Positions 33,386 to 41,589 of a DNA stretch of 64,000 bases are shown here, one piece after another. The stretch is taken from assembly GCF_947494555.1 (NCBI RefSeq), contig NZ_CANLVF010000006.1, positions 37,374 through 101,373 of the forward strand, given 5' to 3'. Below the pieces are notes generated by a model. The model saw nothing but the letters and a program-made list of their open reading frames with translations. It had not been told where the DNA came from and ran no database searches. The position numbers and the translations under genes are program-made. This stretch comes from an uncultured Roseibium sp. Its GTDB lineage: Bacteria > Pseudomonadota > Alphaproteobacteria > Rhizobiales > Stappiaceae. Every line of letters starts with the position of its first letter. The stretch's first letter is position 1.

Positions 33386-34276
33386 ATGGGACACACGTTG
33401 CCAGAACATGAGAAAAATGACCCTCTTTTCCTGACAACAAAGGAAGTTGCGGATCTCTTGCGCGTCAAGGAACGCAAGGTATATGACCTTGCCGCTGCGG
33501 ACGAAATTCCACACCGGCGCATCACCGGAAAACTGCTTTTTCCTGCACAGGCGATCCGGTCCTGGATCGACGGCACGGACGCACCGGTCGCGGCGGACAG
33601 GCCCAATGTCTTCAGCGGATCCCACGATCCCCTTCTTGACTGGGCAATTCGCGCGTCCGGTTGCGGACTGGCGACGCTTTGCAACGGCAGCCGGGACGGA
33701 CTGACACAATTTCAGGCAGGGGCCGCGCTGGCGGCGGGCCTGCATCTGCCGGAAGAAAAGGGCTGGAACGTTGCAACAGTCAGTGATGCCGGTCTGACGA
33801 ATTGCGTATTGATCAACTGGGCGGTTCGCAAACGCGGCCTTTTGCTTTCGGCCGATGCCGCAGCCGCGGTGACAACTGTTTCGGATTTGAAAGGGCGCCG
33901 CGTTGCACTTCGCCAGCCGGGCGCGGGCGCCGCATTGCTGTTTGCTAGATTGCTCGATGAGGCTGGGCTTGCAGAAGGCGACCTGGATGCAAGCAAAGAG
34001 CACGCGCACACCGAAAGCGATGCCGCTGCAGCCGTTGCCGCGGGAGAAGCGGACGTATCGCTTGGGATTAAGGCCATGGCAAAGCAGTTCAACCTCGCTT
34101 TCCTGCCGCTCGTGAGTGAAAGCTATGACATCCTGATCGATCGCAAATCCTATTTCACCGATCCGTTTCAAAGGCTGCTCGACTTTGCTGGAACAACAAG
34201 CTTTCGGGAAAAAGCAGACAGTCTTGGTGGCTACGATCTGTCGGCAATCGGATCGGTTCGCTGGGTATCTGCCTGA
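33386..34276 (+). CDS. One-component regulator: excisionase-type HTH plus periplasmic-binding-like domain
   Basis: Residues 13-63 (PLFLTTKEVADLLRVKERKVYDLAAADEIPHRRITGKLLF) are a MerR/excisionase-type helix-turn-helix. The rest (about 85-296) is a PBP-like domain of the kind fused to such HTHs (DPLLDWAIRASGCGLATLCNGSRDGLTQFQAGAALAAGLHLP, SDLKGRRVALRQPGAGAALLFARLLDEAGL, ADVSLGIKAMAKQFNLAFLPLVSESYDILID). No signal peptide, so it should sense a cytoplasmic ligand. No good ribosome site is seen before ATG 33386. It is divergent from the ABC importer and a plausible regulator of it, though molybdate-like or other ligands are possible. Confidence 0.8.
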   Translation: MGHTLPEHEKNDPLFLTTKEVADLLRVKERKVYDLAAADEIPHRRITGKLLFPAQAIRSWIDGTDAPVAADRPNVFSGSHDPLLDWAIRASGCGLATLCNGSRDGLTQFQAGAALAAGLHLPEEKGWNVATVSDAGLTNCVLINWAVRKRGLLLSADAAAAVTTVSDLKGRRVALRQPGAGAALLFARLLDEAGLAEGDLDASKEHAHTESDAAAAVAAGEADVSLGIKAMAKQFNLAFLPLVSESYDILIDRKSYFTDPFQRLLDFAGTTSFREKADSLGGYDLSAIGSVRWVSA

Positions 34277-34296
34277 GCCAAAACAGGACGAAAGAC

Positions 34297-34761
34297 GTGA
34301 GTGACATTCGACCACATGAAGTCATGGTCCCGGTGAGCAAACCGGACGATGCGCACCTTTATTTCATCGGCCGCATTCATACGCCCTGGACTGACAGGAA
34401 AGACTGTCCGCGCCAGGGAAAACAGGACGGGCCGGAATGCCGGATCGAGGTATTCGAGCCATGGGTTCCCGCCTTGAGTGGCATTGAGAAGTACGACCAG
34501 ATCGAAGTTCTCTACTGGCTCGACCGCTCCCGCCGGGATCTTGTCGTGCAGAATCCGGGTCACAGCGACAAGACATTTGGAACATTCGCTCTGCGTTCGC
34601 CCGTCCGGCCGAACCCGATTGGAACCGTTGGGGCCAAACTTCTCAGGGTGGAAGGATCCAATCTGATTGTCCGCGGGTTGGACTGCCTTGACGGCACACC
34701 CCTCCTAGATCTCAAGCCGGACCGCTGCGCGTTCACGCCCAAGGCCGCCCCCAAGGATTGA
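34297..34761 (+). CDS. TrmO/TsaA-family tRNA methyltransferase-like protein
   Basis: The sequence shows the UPF0066/TrmO beta-barrel pattern: FIGRIHTPWTDRKDCPRQG, CRIEVFEPWVPALSGIEKYDQIEVLYWLDRSRRD, GTFALRSPVRPNPIGTVGAKLLRV and GLDCLDGTPLLDLKPD. At 154 residues it is the short form without the C-terminal domain of E. coli TrmO. TrmO uses SAM to methylate t6A37 in tRNA, but short homologues may act elsewhere. GTG 34297 follows the regulator stop by 20 bases, so they may form one transcript. Confidence 0.82.
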   Translation: MSDIRPHEVMVPVSKPDDAHLYFIGRIHTPWTDRKDCPRQGKQDGPECRIEVFEPWVPALSGIEKYDQIEVLYWLDRSRRDLVVQNPGHSDKTFGTFALRSPVRPNPIGTVGAKLLRVEGSNLIVRGLDCLDGTPLLDLKPDRCAFTPKAAPKD

Positions 34762-34879
34762 ACCAGAGGACCTTTTTGGCAGCTCCTGCCTTTGCCCTTT
34801 CGTCAGCTTGACAAGCCCGCGGCGGAAATGAACATTCCGTCGCAACAACGCTCCTTCCGAGCGGCTTCTGGAGGAAATC

Positions 34880-36991
34880 ATGCAGTCAGGATCACAGACC
34901 GGCACGACCGGTATCAACGACGTCGTGTCGATTGAACGGCAGGGTCCCATGGCGCTCGTCATCTTGAACAATCCGCCCGTGAATGCCGCTTCGCACGCTG
35001 TACGCTCCGGAATATGGCAGGCCGTTGAAACGCTCGCAAACGATGCGGACGTGCGGGTTATCGTGCTTTATGGCGAGGGACGCACGTTCATAGCCGGGGC
35101 AGATATCCGGGAGTTCGGCAAACCGCCGCAGGACCCCTGGCTGCCGGACCTGTGCAATTTCATCGAGGATTGCAAAACGCCGATCGTCTGTGTCCTGCAC
35201 GGCACGACGCTCGGTGGCGGTTTGGAAGTTGCGCTTGCCAGCCATGTGCGCGTTGCCCTTCCCGGTACCAGGATCGGCCTGCCGGAGGTTACCCTTGGCA
35301 TCCTGCCGGGTGCCGGTGGCACGCAGCGCGCCCCCCGTCTTGCCGGCATGCGCGCTTCGCTTGACCTCATCACAAGCGGCAAGCCGATATCCGCTGACCA
35401 GGCAATCGAAAGAGGGCTTGTCGACCGGATCGAGGAGGGCTCCCCCCGGGACGTTGCGCTGAGGGTTGGCCAGGACGTTCTCAGCGGCCAGCAAGCAACC
35501 CGGCGGACATACGATCTCGACGTTGACACCGATCCGACCGCGTTGACGGCAATGCGGGAAAAGCTTGCAAAGACCCAGCCTCTCCTGTTCTCGCCGCACA
35601 AGTGTGTCGACGCTGTTGAAGCCAGCCCCCTTGCGCGCGACGAAGGCTTGAAGGAAGAACGCCGTCTTTTCAACGAATGCATGGAGAGCCCGCAGCGCGC
35701 GGGTCTTGTTCACGCGTTCTTCGCCGAGCGGGCGGTCGCAAAGATCCCCGAAGCGAGCGCACCACCGCGTGCAATTGCGAAAATCGGCGTCATCGGCGGC
35801 GGCACGATGGGTTCGGGCATCGCGACCGCATGCCTGCTCTCCGGTTTTGCCGTAACGATGACGGAGCGGGACCAGGCCGGTCTTGATCGCGGTAAATCGA
35901 CAATCGGTTCGAATCTCGAGGGAGCCGTCAAGCGTGGCAAACTGAGCGCCGACGCCAGAGACAATATCCAATCCGAAATGCTGTCGACGGCAATGGATCT
36001 CGGTGCGCTTTCAGATGCCGACATCATCATCGAAGCCGTGTTCGAAGACATGGGTGTGAAACGGGAAATTTTCGAGACGCTGGACAAGGTCGCAAAACCC
36101 GGAGCGGTCCTTGCGTCCAACACGTCCTATCTTGATATCGACCAGATCGCGGCCGTGACTAGCAGGCCGGAAGACGTCGTCGGACTTCATTTCTTTTCGC
36201 CTGCTCATATCATGCGGCTCATGGAAATCGTCGTTGCCGGAAAAACAAGGCCCGATGCGGTCGCAACCGGATTTGCCCTCGCGAAAAAGCTCAAGAAGAT
36301 CGCGGTACGTTCCGGTGTCTGCGACGGCTTTATCGGCAACCGCATCATGACCTTTTACAAGAAGGCTGCCGACTACATGATGATGGACGGTGCCTCACCG
36401 GAGGAGATCGACAAGGCTATCACCGGATTCGGCTTTGCCATGGGGCCATATCAGGTTGCCGATCTCGCCGGACTCGACATCAGCTGGGCAGCGAACAAGC
36501 GCCGCGCGGCAACGCGTCCGGCAGAAGAGCGCTACATTCCGATTGCCGACGAGATCTGCGAAAAGGGCTGGTTCGGCCGCAAGACCGGGCAAGGGTTTTA
36601 CATCTACGATGCGGACGGTACGCGCGCGAACCCGGCAGCACTTGCGATCATCGACGCGGAACGCACGAAGGCGGGTGTTTCTCCGCGCGCGTTTTCACCG
36701 GACGAAATCGTGAGCAGGTTCGTGACGGCGATGATCCTCGAAGCCACCCGCGTTCTGGAAGAAGGCATCGCACTGCGGCCCGTCGATATCGACGCGGTGT
36801 TCCTGTTCGGCTATGGCTTCCCGCGTTTCCGCGGAGGGCCCATGCACACGGCCGACCAGATCGGCGCGGCGGAGCTGGTGCGGCGGATCGAAACCTATGC
36901 GCAGGAAGACAGTACCTACTGGCAGGTTCCGGCCTTGCTGCGAAGGCTTGCCGAAAGCGGTGGTGCGTTTGCGGAGATGAATGAAAGCTGA
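34880..36991 (+). CDS. Multifunctional enoyl-CoA hydratase / 3-hydroxyacyl-CoA dehydrogenase (FadJ/FadB type)
   Basis: The N-terminal crotonase domain has the oxyanion-hole segments (FIAGADIREFG; GTTLGGGLEVALASH; PEVTLGILPGAGGTQRAPRLAG). The NAD-binding dehydrogenase domain starts near residue 295 (KIGVIGGGTMGSGIATACL), with EAVFEDMGVKREIF, ASNTSYLDIDQIA and the HFFSPAHIMRLMEIV histidine. A second C-terminal 3HCDH repeat closes the protein at 703 residues. It catalyses two steps of beta-oxidation. GGAGGAAATC precedes the ATG. No thiolase gene is adjacent. A short inverted repeat (GCGGCGGAA/TTCCGTCGC) lies in the 118-base gap before it. Confidence 0.94.
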   Translation: MQSGSQTGTTGINDVVSIERQGPMALVILNNPPVNAASHAVRSGIWQAVETLANDADVRVIVLYGEGRTFIAGADIREFGKPPQDPWLPDLCNFIEDCKTPIVCVLHGTTLGGGLEVALASHVRVALPGTRIGLPEVTLGILPGAGGTQRAPRLAGMRASLDLITSGKPISADQAIERGLVDRIEEGSPRDVALRVGQDVLSGQQATRRTYDLDVDTDPTALTAMREKLAKTQPLLFSPHKCVDAVEASPLARDEGLKEERRLFNECMESPQRAGLVHAFFAERAVAKIPEASAPPRAIAKIGVIGGGTMGSGIATACLLSGFAVTMTERDQAGLDRGKSTIGSNLEGAVKRGKLSADARDNIQSEMLSTAMDLGALSDADIIIEAVFEDMGVKREIFETLDKVAKPGAVLASNTSYLDIDQIAAVTSRPEDVVGLHFFSPAHIMRLMEIVVAGKTRPDAVATGFALAKKLKKIAVRSGVCDGFIGNRIMTFYKKAADYMMMDGASPEEIDKAITGFGFAMGPYQVADLAGLDISWAANKRRAATRPAEERYIPIADEICEKGWFGRKTGQGFYIYDADGTRANPAALAIIDAERTKAGVSPRAFSPDEIVSRFVTAMILEATRVLEEGIALRPVDIDAVFLFGYGFPRFRGGPMHTADQIGAAELVRRIETYAQEDSTYWQVPALLRRLAESGGAFAEMNES

Positions 36992-36997
36992 GCTGCC

Positions 36998-37025
36998 AAG
37001 CCCGGTTCTTCTTAGAGCCGGGCTT
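36998..37025 (+). terminator. Terminator-like hairpin after the FadJ-type gene
   Basis: AAGCCCGG pairs with CCGGGCTT around a 12-base loop, seven bases after the stop codon, followed by a short T-rich stretch (TGCTT). Confidence 0.7.
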
Positions 37026-37083
37026 TGCTTACGTAGCGTTTTGCAGGCATGATGGCCCTCTTCATACATTTTCGAGGTGCATC

Positions 37084-38646
37084 ATGGCCAATTTCCTGCG
37101 TTTTCGCAGCGGTGTCGCGCCGCTTATTTTGATCGTTTCCCTCGCTCTGCCGTTTAGCGCGGCAGCGCAAAGCACTTATCTCAACAACAAGAGTACTTAC
37201 GACCTCGCTTGGCAAATGCTGAGTGCCCAGATAGGCGACAGCGACCTTTTGTGGCTGAGGGTCGAGCCTGACAGTTTCTCGGTCATTGCCGCAACCGGGC
37301 AGAACGGGGAAGAGTTCAATCTTTGGTCTGTGCGGCGCAACAGCCGCGATCCGGGTTCCGTAGACGAACTCAGCGGTCCGATGCATATGGCTGATGGCCC
37401 GAAATTCATCATTCCACCAAAGCGCTTCAGTCAGGCAGAGCTGCAATTCTCCAAGTTGTGGTCCATTTTGAGCGCCGCACCCGACAACCTGCCGACCAAA
37501 AAGCCAGGCACGGTGACAGCGGCGGTAGCGTCACGTGGTCCGGTGCTGGGCCGGGCGGATTGGCCGGTGAAGTGGAACATATCGGTCAGAAGCGAGCGTG
37601 AGCACGGTCAGGTCTATGCCTTGGCCGATGGCCAGTTCGACGGCGCCGACATAAGCCACACGGAACGTGGCAGAAAGATGAACCTGCGCACACAGTCAGA
37701 CTGGCCTTTTGATTTTGCGGAGAGCCGCTTTGCAGGCGTTATCGGTACGGGTGAACATGTTTTTGAGATAAAGGTCCTCACCCACGGCGTCGAAATCGAT
37801 GCCATATCGCTGACTGACCCGGCAACGGTTCAGGATTATCGCTGGAACGGCGGGAGCTTTCGGCGCGGGATCGGCAGCAAACCGGCATCGATATACACCT
37901 TGACAGGCCGCAGCCAGCCTTTTTCCATTACGAAGAGCGGGCTGGCCCGCCTGCCGCAGATCCTCGATGCCGCGCGCGCCGAGGCACCTGCAGGTTGGAA
38001 CCAAATAGATGGCGTCGAAGCAACCAGACCTCCGCCAGCAGGCAAGGAGTCCGGCGTCCTTTGGGAAATCAAGTTCCAGAACGCGTCCGGTGGACGCGAA
38101 AAGGTCGTGGTGCGCGTGCGTCCCGATGCCAGCATCTACTCAGTCTCGCTGCCTGAGAGTCTCCGGGCATTCGACAGCTATCTGTCAATCAAGGGCATGT
38201 CGGATGCATTCGTGCAGTTCCAGGCAACGCTTGGTACGGACGCCAAGTTCTTCGAGATGATCTTTCGCGAAGACCGGGCCAGCATCGTATTGCCCGACCC
38301 CCAGTCACCCGGCAATGTGGTGGAATATACACTCGGAAGCAGCGGCGTCTCGCGAGGCTTTTCGCGGCCACGGATCATGGAAAACGACGCGGATCTGATC
38401 ACCTTCACGCAGGCAGCCGGGTTTCATCATCAGCTTGTTACCGATGTTCCGGAAATGCTGATCAAGGCATTCAAGGTGGAGAACGCAGAGGTGTTCCTGA
38501 TCAAGCTCTGGAACGGCGCGCCGTTTTACAAAGATCCAAACGGCGCCCTGTTCCTGCAGATGCGCGTCGGCGTCCCGCCGCAACACAGTAACAGCGGTCA
38601 CGCAGTGTTCAGGTTCGACGGCGAATATGTCGACGGGGGCCGCTAG
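37084..38646 (+). CDS. Secreted protein of unknown function
   Basis: The 520-residue protein has a Sec signal peptide (SGVAPLILIVSLALPFSAAAQ, ending near residue 29) and then a long beta-rich region with no motif that I recognise. It contains repeated phrases of the kind found in carbohydrate- or lipid-associated periplasmic proteins but nothing diagnostic. GGTGC, a weak ribosome site, precedes the ATG. It stands alone between the FadJ terminator and an intergenic repeat region. Confidence 0.7.
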   Translation: MANFLRFRSGVAPLILIVSLALPFSAAAQSTYLNNKSTYDLAWQMLSAQIGDSDLLWLRVEPDSFSVIAATGQNGEEFNLWSVRRNSRDPGSVDELSGPMHMADGPKFIIPPKRFSQAELQFSKLWSILSAAPDNLPTKKPGTVTAAVASRGPVLGRADWPVKWNISVRSEREHGQVYALADGQFDGADISHTERGRKMNLRTQSDWPFDFAESRFAGVIGTGEHVFEIKVLTHGVEIDAISLTDPATVQDYRWNGGSFRRGIGSKPASIYTLTGRSQPFSITKSGLARLPQILDAARAEAPAGWNQIDGVEATRPPPAGKESGVLWEIKFQNASGGREKVVVRVRPDASIYSVSLPESLRAFDSYLSIKGMSDAFVQFQATLGTDAKFFEMIFREDRASIVLPDPQSPGNVVEYTLGSSGVSRGFSRPRIMENDADLITFTQAAGFHHQLVTDVPEMLIKAFKVENAEVFLIKLWNGAPFYKDPNGALFLQMRVGVPPQHSNSGHAVFRFDGEYVDGGR

Positions 38647-38840
38647 GGCGTTGGTATGTCTGAGGCAGTCTGAACGGCTCTAGCGCGGTCGACACTCTCA
38701 GCATGTTTGGGAAGATTGCGCGGCGAATTAGACGTTGCGCTAAAAGCCAGCCAATTGAGGTACCAAGAACGGCCATGTCGGACAACGTGTCGTGACGCCT
38801 CATCAAACGACCCGTCCCTTGAGTCACCAGTTTCCCTGGT
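38647..38840. other. Non-coding stretch before repeat elements
   Basis: No convincing gene is visible. A leftward open stretch of about 70 codons exists but has no ribosome site or recognisable family, and it overlaps the end of the preceding gene. Confidence 0.4.
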
Positions 38841-38964
38841 TGTCATCCCGGTTTGGCGTTTATCGCCAAGACCGGGATCCAGGAAGCCGAAGTCTTTCGG
38901 TCCGCCGACGAACATTTGTGGTTGCTGGTTCCCGGGTCTTCGCTGCGCTTCGCCCGGGATGACA
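38841..38964. repeat. Intergenic inverted-repeat element (TGTCATCCCGG type)
   Basis: TGTCATCCCGG at 38841-38851 is mirrored perfectly by CCGGGATGACA at 38954-38964. An internal CCGGGATCC lies near 38872. The arm sequence is a common theme of palindromic intergenic elements in alphaproteobacteria, seen between genes in many copies. Confidence 0.7.
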
Positions 38965-38982
38965 ATACCGTATGAAAGCGGC

Positions 38983-39059
38983 GTCCCGGACCTGGTTAGG
39001 ATTGAATTGTGACCAAATCCTCAAATCCCGGATCCTAGCAGCGCCACGTCCGGGACGTG
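38983..39059. repeat. Second inverted-repeat element (GTCCCGGAC type)
   Basis: GTCCCGGAC at 38983-38991 is mirrored by GTCCGGGAC at 39048-39056, and the right end CACGTCCGGGACGTG is itself a perfect palindrome. It abuts the element at 38841-38964 and reaches the stop of the APH gene, so it may be transcribed as its 3' hairpin. Confidence 0.6.
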
Positions 39060-39071
39060 GCTGGAAACATC

Positions 39072-40103
39072 TTAGACTTTGTAAGCCGCCTCTAGACCAC
39101 CTGCCGCGTACTCAGGAACACTCGCGCCAAGCCTCAACCCCAATTCGGGATTGGACGCGTTGCCGTCCAGAGCGCGTTTCTTGACACCCTGAAGGATCGC
39201 GCCCATGCGGAAGAAGGCGAAGGCGAGGTAGAAGCCAAACGCCGGAATTCCGGTGAGCCCCATCCGCGCACAATAGGCATCGATGAAGGCCTGGTCTTCC
39301 GGAATGCCGAGTGGAGCCCGATCAACTCCAGCAAGCCCGCGTCCTTCTTCACCAGTAGGCCGTTGCCACTGCATGACAAGAGCAGCAAGATCCGCGAAGG
39401 GATGACCGATTGTGGAGAGTTCCCAGTCCAGAACGGCCACACAGTCGGGACCGTTTTCCGCGAAAAGCAGATTGTCGATCCGGTAGTCGCCATGCACCAG
39501 CGTCCGGCGGCCATCATCTTCGGGCACGTTCCTGTCGAGCCAGTCAATCAGTTCGTCCATGGCCGGGATCTTTTCCGTTTCGCTTGCCCGGTACTGTTTT
39601 GTCCACCGGTCGATCTGACGCCTGAAGTAGTTGCCCTGCGGCCCGAAGTCGGAAAGGCCACGTGCTTCAAGATCAATCCTATGGATCGCAGTAAGAACCC
39701 GGTTCATGTCGGCGTAGATGCCCGCGCGAAGAGATGTGTCCAGACCCGGAAGTCTCGGATCGTCGAAGTTTCGGCCACGCACCAGCTCCATGACATAGAA
39801 TGCCGATCCGATGACGTCTTCGTCCTCACACAAAACGTGCATTCGCGCGACAGGTACATCCGAGCCCGCCAGCGCTTTCTGAACCCGGAATTCGCGGTCG
39901 ACCGCATGCGCGGATTTCAACAGGACCCCTGGAGGTTTTCGACGCAGGACGTAGTCGCCCGAGGCCGAATTCAAGCGGAAGGTCGGGTTGGACTGACCCC
40001 GGCTGAACTTTTTCGCCAGGACCGGACCCGCGAAACCTGCAAGCTTCCCCTCCAGCCAGCTGCCGAGACGCTCAAGATCGAGATCAGGAGTACTAACGGT
40101 CAT
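39072..40103 (-). CDS. APH-fold kinase (ACAD10/11 kinase or LvaA type)
   Basis: This 343-residue aminoglycoside-phosphotransferase-fold kinase has a nucleotide-binding strand (YVLRRKPPG), the catalytic HGDYRIDNLLF loop and the AVLDWELSTIGHPFADLA metal loop. The family is the one fused to or paired with acyl-CoA dehydrogenases (ACAD10/11) and typified by LvaA of Pseudomonas, which phosphorylates 4-hydroxyacyl-CoA esters rather than antibiotics. It is the last gene of the leftward acyl-CoA operon, separated from the dehydrogenase by a repeat element. Confidence 0.88.
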   Translation of the reverse strand: MTVSTPDLDLERLGSWLEGKLAGFAGPVLAKKFSRGQSNPTFRLNSASGDYVLRRKPPGVLLKSAHAVDREFRVQKALAGSDVPVARMHVLCEDEDVIGSAFYVMELVRGRNFDDPRLPGLDTSLRAGIYADMNRVLTAIHRIDLEARGLSDFGPQGNYFRRQIDRWTKQYRASETEKIPAMDELIDWLDRNVPEDDGRRTLVHGDYRIDNLLFAENGPDCVAVLDWELSTIGHPFADLAALVMQWQRPTGEEGRGLAGVDRAPLGIPEDQAFIDAYCARMGLTGIPAFGFYLAFAFFRMGAILQGVKKRALDGNASNPELGLRLGASVPEYAAGGLEAAYKV

Positions 40104-40167
40104 GGCCGAGACGACCTCATGTTGGCCAAGGGCCGTAAGAGCCCAGCGCGAAAGGTGTAGTCGAAAA

Positions 40168-40289
40168 CACCAACCTCATCCTGAGGAGCTTGCCGAAGGC
40201 GAGCGTCTCGAAGGATGGGTAGCAAACGCAGGAGCAAGCGGTACATCCTTCGAGACAGCGCTTTGCGCTTCCTCAGGATGAGGTTGGTG
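40168..40289. repeat. Long inverted-repeat intergenic element (CCTCATCCTGAGG type)
   Basis: CACCAACCTCATCCTGAGGA at 40168-40187 is mirrored perfectly at 40270-40289. Inner arms (CGTCTCGAAGGATG and CATCCTTCGAGACAGCG) also pair, so the 122-base unit folds into one long cruciform or hairpin. It lies inside the operon between the dehydrogenase and kinase genes. Such elements are dispersed in many copies in Rhizobiales genomes and may be non-autonomous mobile units. Confidence 0.85.
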
Positions 40290-40344
40290 TGGACGTAGCT
40301 AAGGTGTTCCTTCCAACTTTGAAACCCGGGCAAAACGGCCATCA

Positions 40345-41580
40345 TCAGACCTTGTCGTTTGTGTATTTCCTCAGCTCCGTGCGGGCGACCTGGCGCCGGT
40401 GCACGGCGTCGGGCCCGTCTGCAAAACGAAGGGTTCTCAAGTGGGTCCACATGGCCGCGAGCGGGAAGTCCTGGCTGATGCCGGCAGCGCCGTGAACCTG
40501 CATGGCCTCGTCAACAACCTTCAATGCCGTTAGGGGTGCCACGACCTTGATCTTGCTGATCCAGGACTGCGCGGCGCGCGTTCCCTGCGTGTCCATCATC
40601 CAGGCTGCCTTGAGACAGAGCAGGCGCGCCATCTCGATTTCCATGCGCGCGTCGGCGATGATGTCGTAGTTGGCGCCGAGATCCGTCAGCTTCTTGCCGA
40701 ACGCCTCGCGTTGCATGGCGCGCCTGCACAAGAGTTCCAGAGCCATCTCGGCCTGTCCGATCGCGCGCATGCAATGATGAATGCGGCCAGGACCAAGGCG
40801 TCCCTGCGCCACTTCAAAGCCACGCCCTTCACCCAGCACGAGATCTTCCGGCGGGACGCGGACATTGGTGAAACGAATGTGCATATGACCATGCGGGGCA
40901 TCGTCCGCGCCAAAAACCTGCATGGGGCGCAGGACCTCAATGCCGTCCGCATCGCTTGGGACCAGAAACATTGAGTGACGGCTGTGTTTGTGTGCCGAAG
41001 GATCTGTCGCGGCCATGACGATGTAGAGCCTGCAGCGCGGATCACCGGCGCCAGTCGCCCACCATTTCTCGCCGTTGAGGACCCACTCGTCGCCTTCCCG
41101 GATCGCTTCAAGGGAGATGTTGGTCGCATCGGAGGAAGCAACTTCCGGCTCACTCATCAGATAGGCGGAGCGGATGGTTCCCTCCAGCAGAGGCTTCAGC
41201 CAGCGCTCCTTGTGTTTCCCGGTGCCATAGCGCTCCAGGACTTCCATGTTGCCGGTGTCGGGCGCATTGCAATTGAACACTTCGGCGGCAATCCCGACCT
41301 TGCCCATTTCCTCGGCAAGATAGGCGTATTCGACCGTTGTCAGACCGAAGCCACGCTCACTGTCGGTCAGCCAGAAGTTCCAAAGGCCGCGTTCCTTTGC
41401 CTTCGCCTTGAGCTCCTCCAGAATGTCCAGCTGGCGCTTAGTATGTTGAAACCGGTCACCCGACGGATGACGTCCAACTTGGTGGTGAAACTCAGCGTCC
41501 AAAGGTGCAATCTCGGTTTCGACCATCTGGCGAACCTGCTCGATGAGCGGCTTCACCCGGTCGGTTATGCCCAGATCCAT
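40345..41580 (-). CDS. Acyl-CoA dehydrogenase (ACAD10/11-like)
   Basis: The 411-residue flavoprotein shows YLMSEPEVASSDATNI, the KWWATGAGDPRCRLYIVMAAT segment, RIHHCMRAIGQAEMALELLCRRA and the C-terminal QVHGAAGISQDFPLAAMWTHLRTLRFADGPDAVH. This fits the ACAD10/11 group rather than short-chain FadE. It would introduce a double bond in an acyl-CoA or, in the 4-hydroxyacid pathway, act after phosphorylation. It lies nine bases after the nitronate monooxygenase gene in operon order. Confidence 0.92.
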   Translation of the reverse strand: MDLGITDRVKPLIEQVRQMVETEIAPLDAEFHHQVGRHPSGDRFQHTKRQLDILEELKAKAKERGLWNFWLTDSERGFGLTTVEYAYLAEEMGKVGIAAEVFNCNAPDTGNMEVLERYGTGKHKERWLKPLLEGTIRSAYLMSEPEVASSDATNISLEAIREGDEWVLNGEKWWATGAGDPRCRLYIVMAATDPSAHKHSRHSMFLVPSDADGIEVLRPMQVFGADDAPHGHMHIRFTNVRVPPEDLVLGEGRGFEVAQGRLGPGRIHHCMRAIGQAEMALELLCRRAMQREAFGKKLTDLGANYDIIADARMEIEMARLLCLKAAWMMDTQGTRAAQSWISKIKVVAPLTALKVVDEAMQVHGAAGISQDFPLAAMWTHLRTLRFADGPDAVHRRQVARTELRKYTNDKV

Positions 41581-41589
41581 GATGCCTCC

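Noticed and set aside
38609..38827. Leftward 72-codon open frame
   Set aside because: No ribosome site, overlaps the 3' end of the secreted-protein gene and has no family match.
39072..40103. Antibiotic-resistance aminoglycoside phosphotransferase
   Set aside because: Although the fold is APH, the sequence type and operon context match acyl-CoA-pathway kinases.
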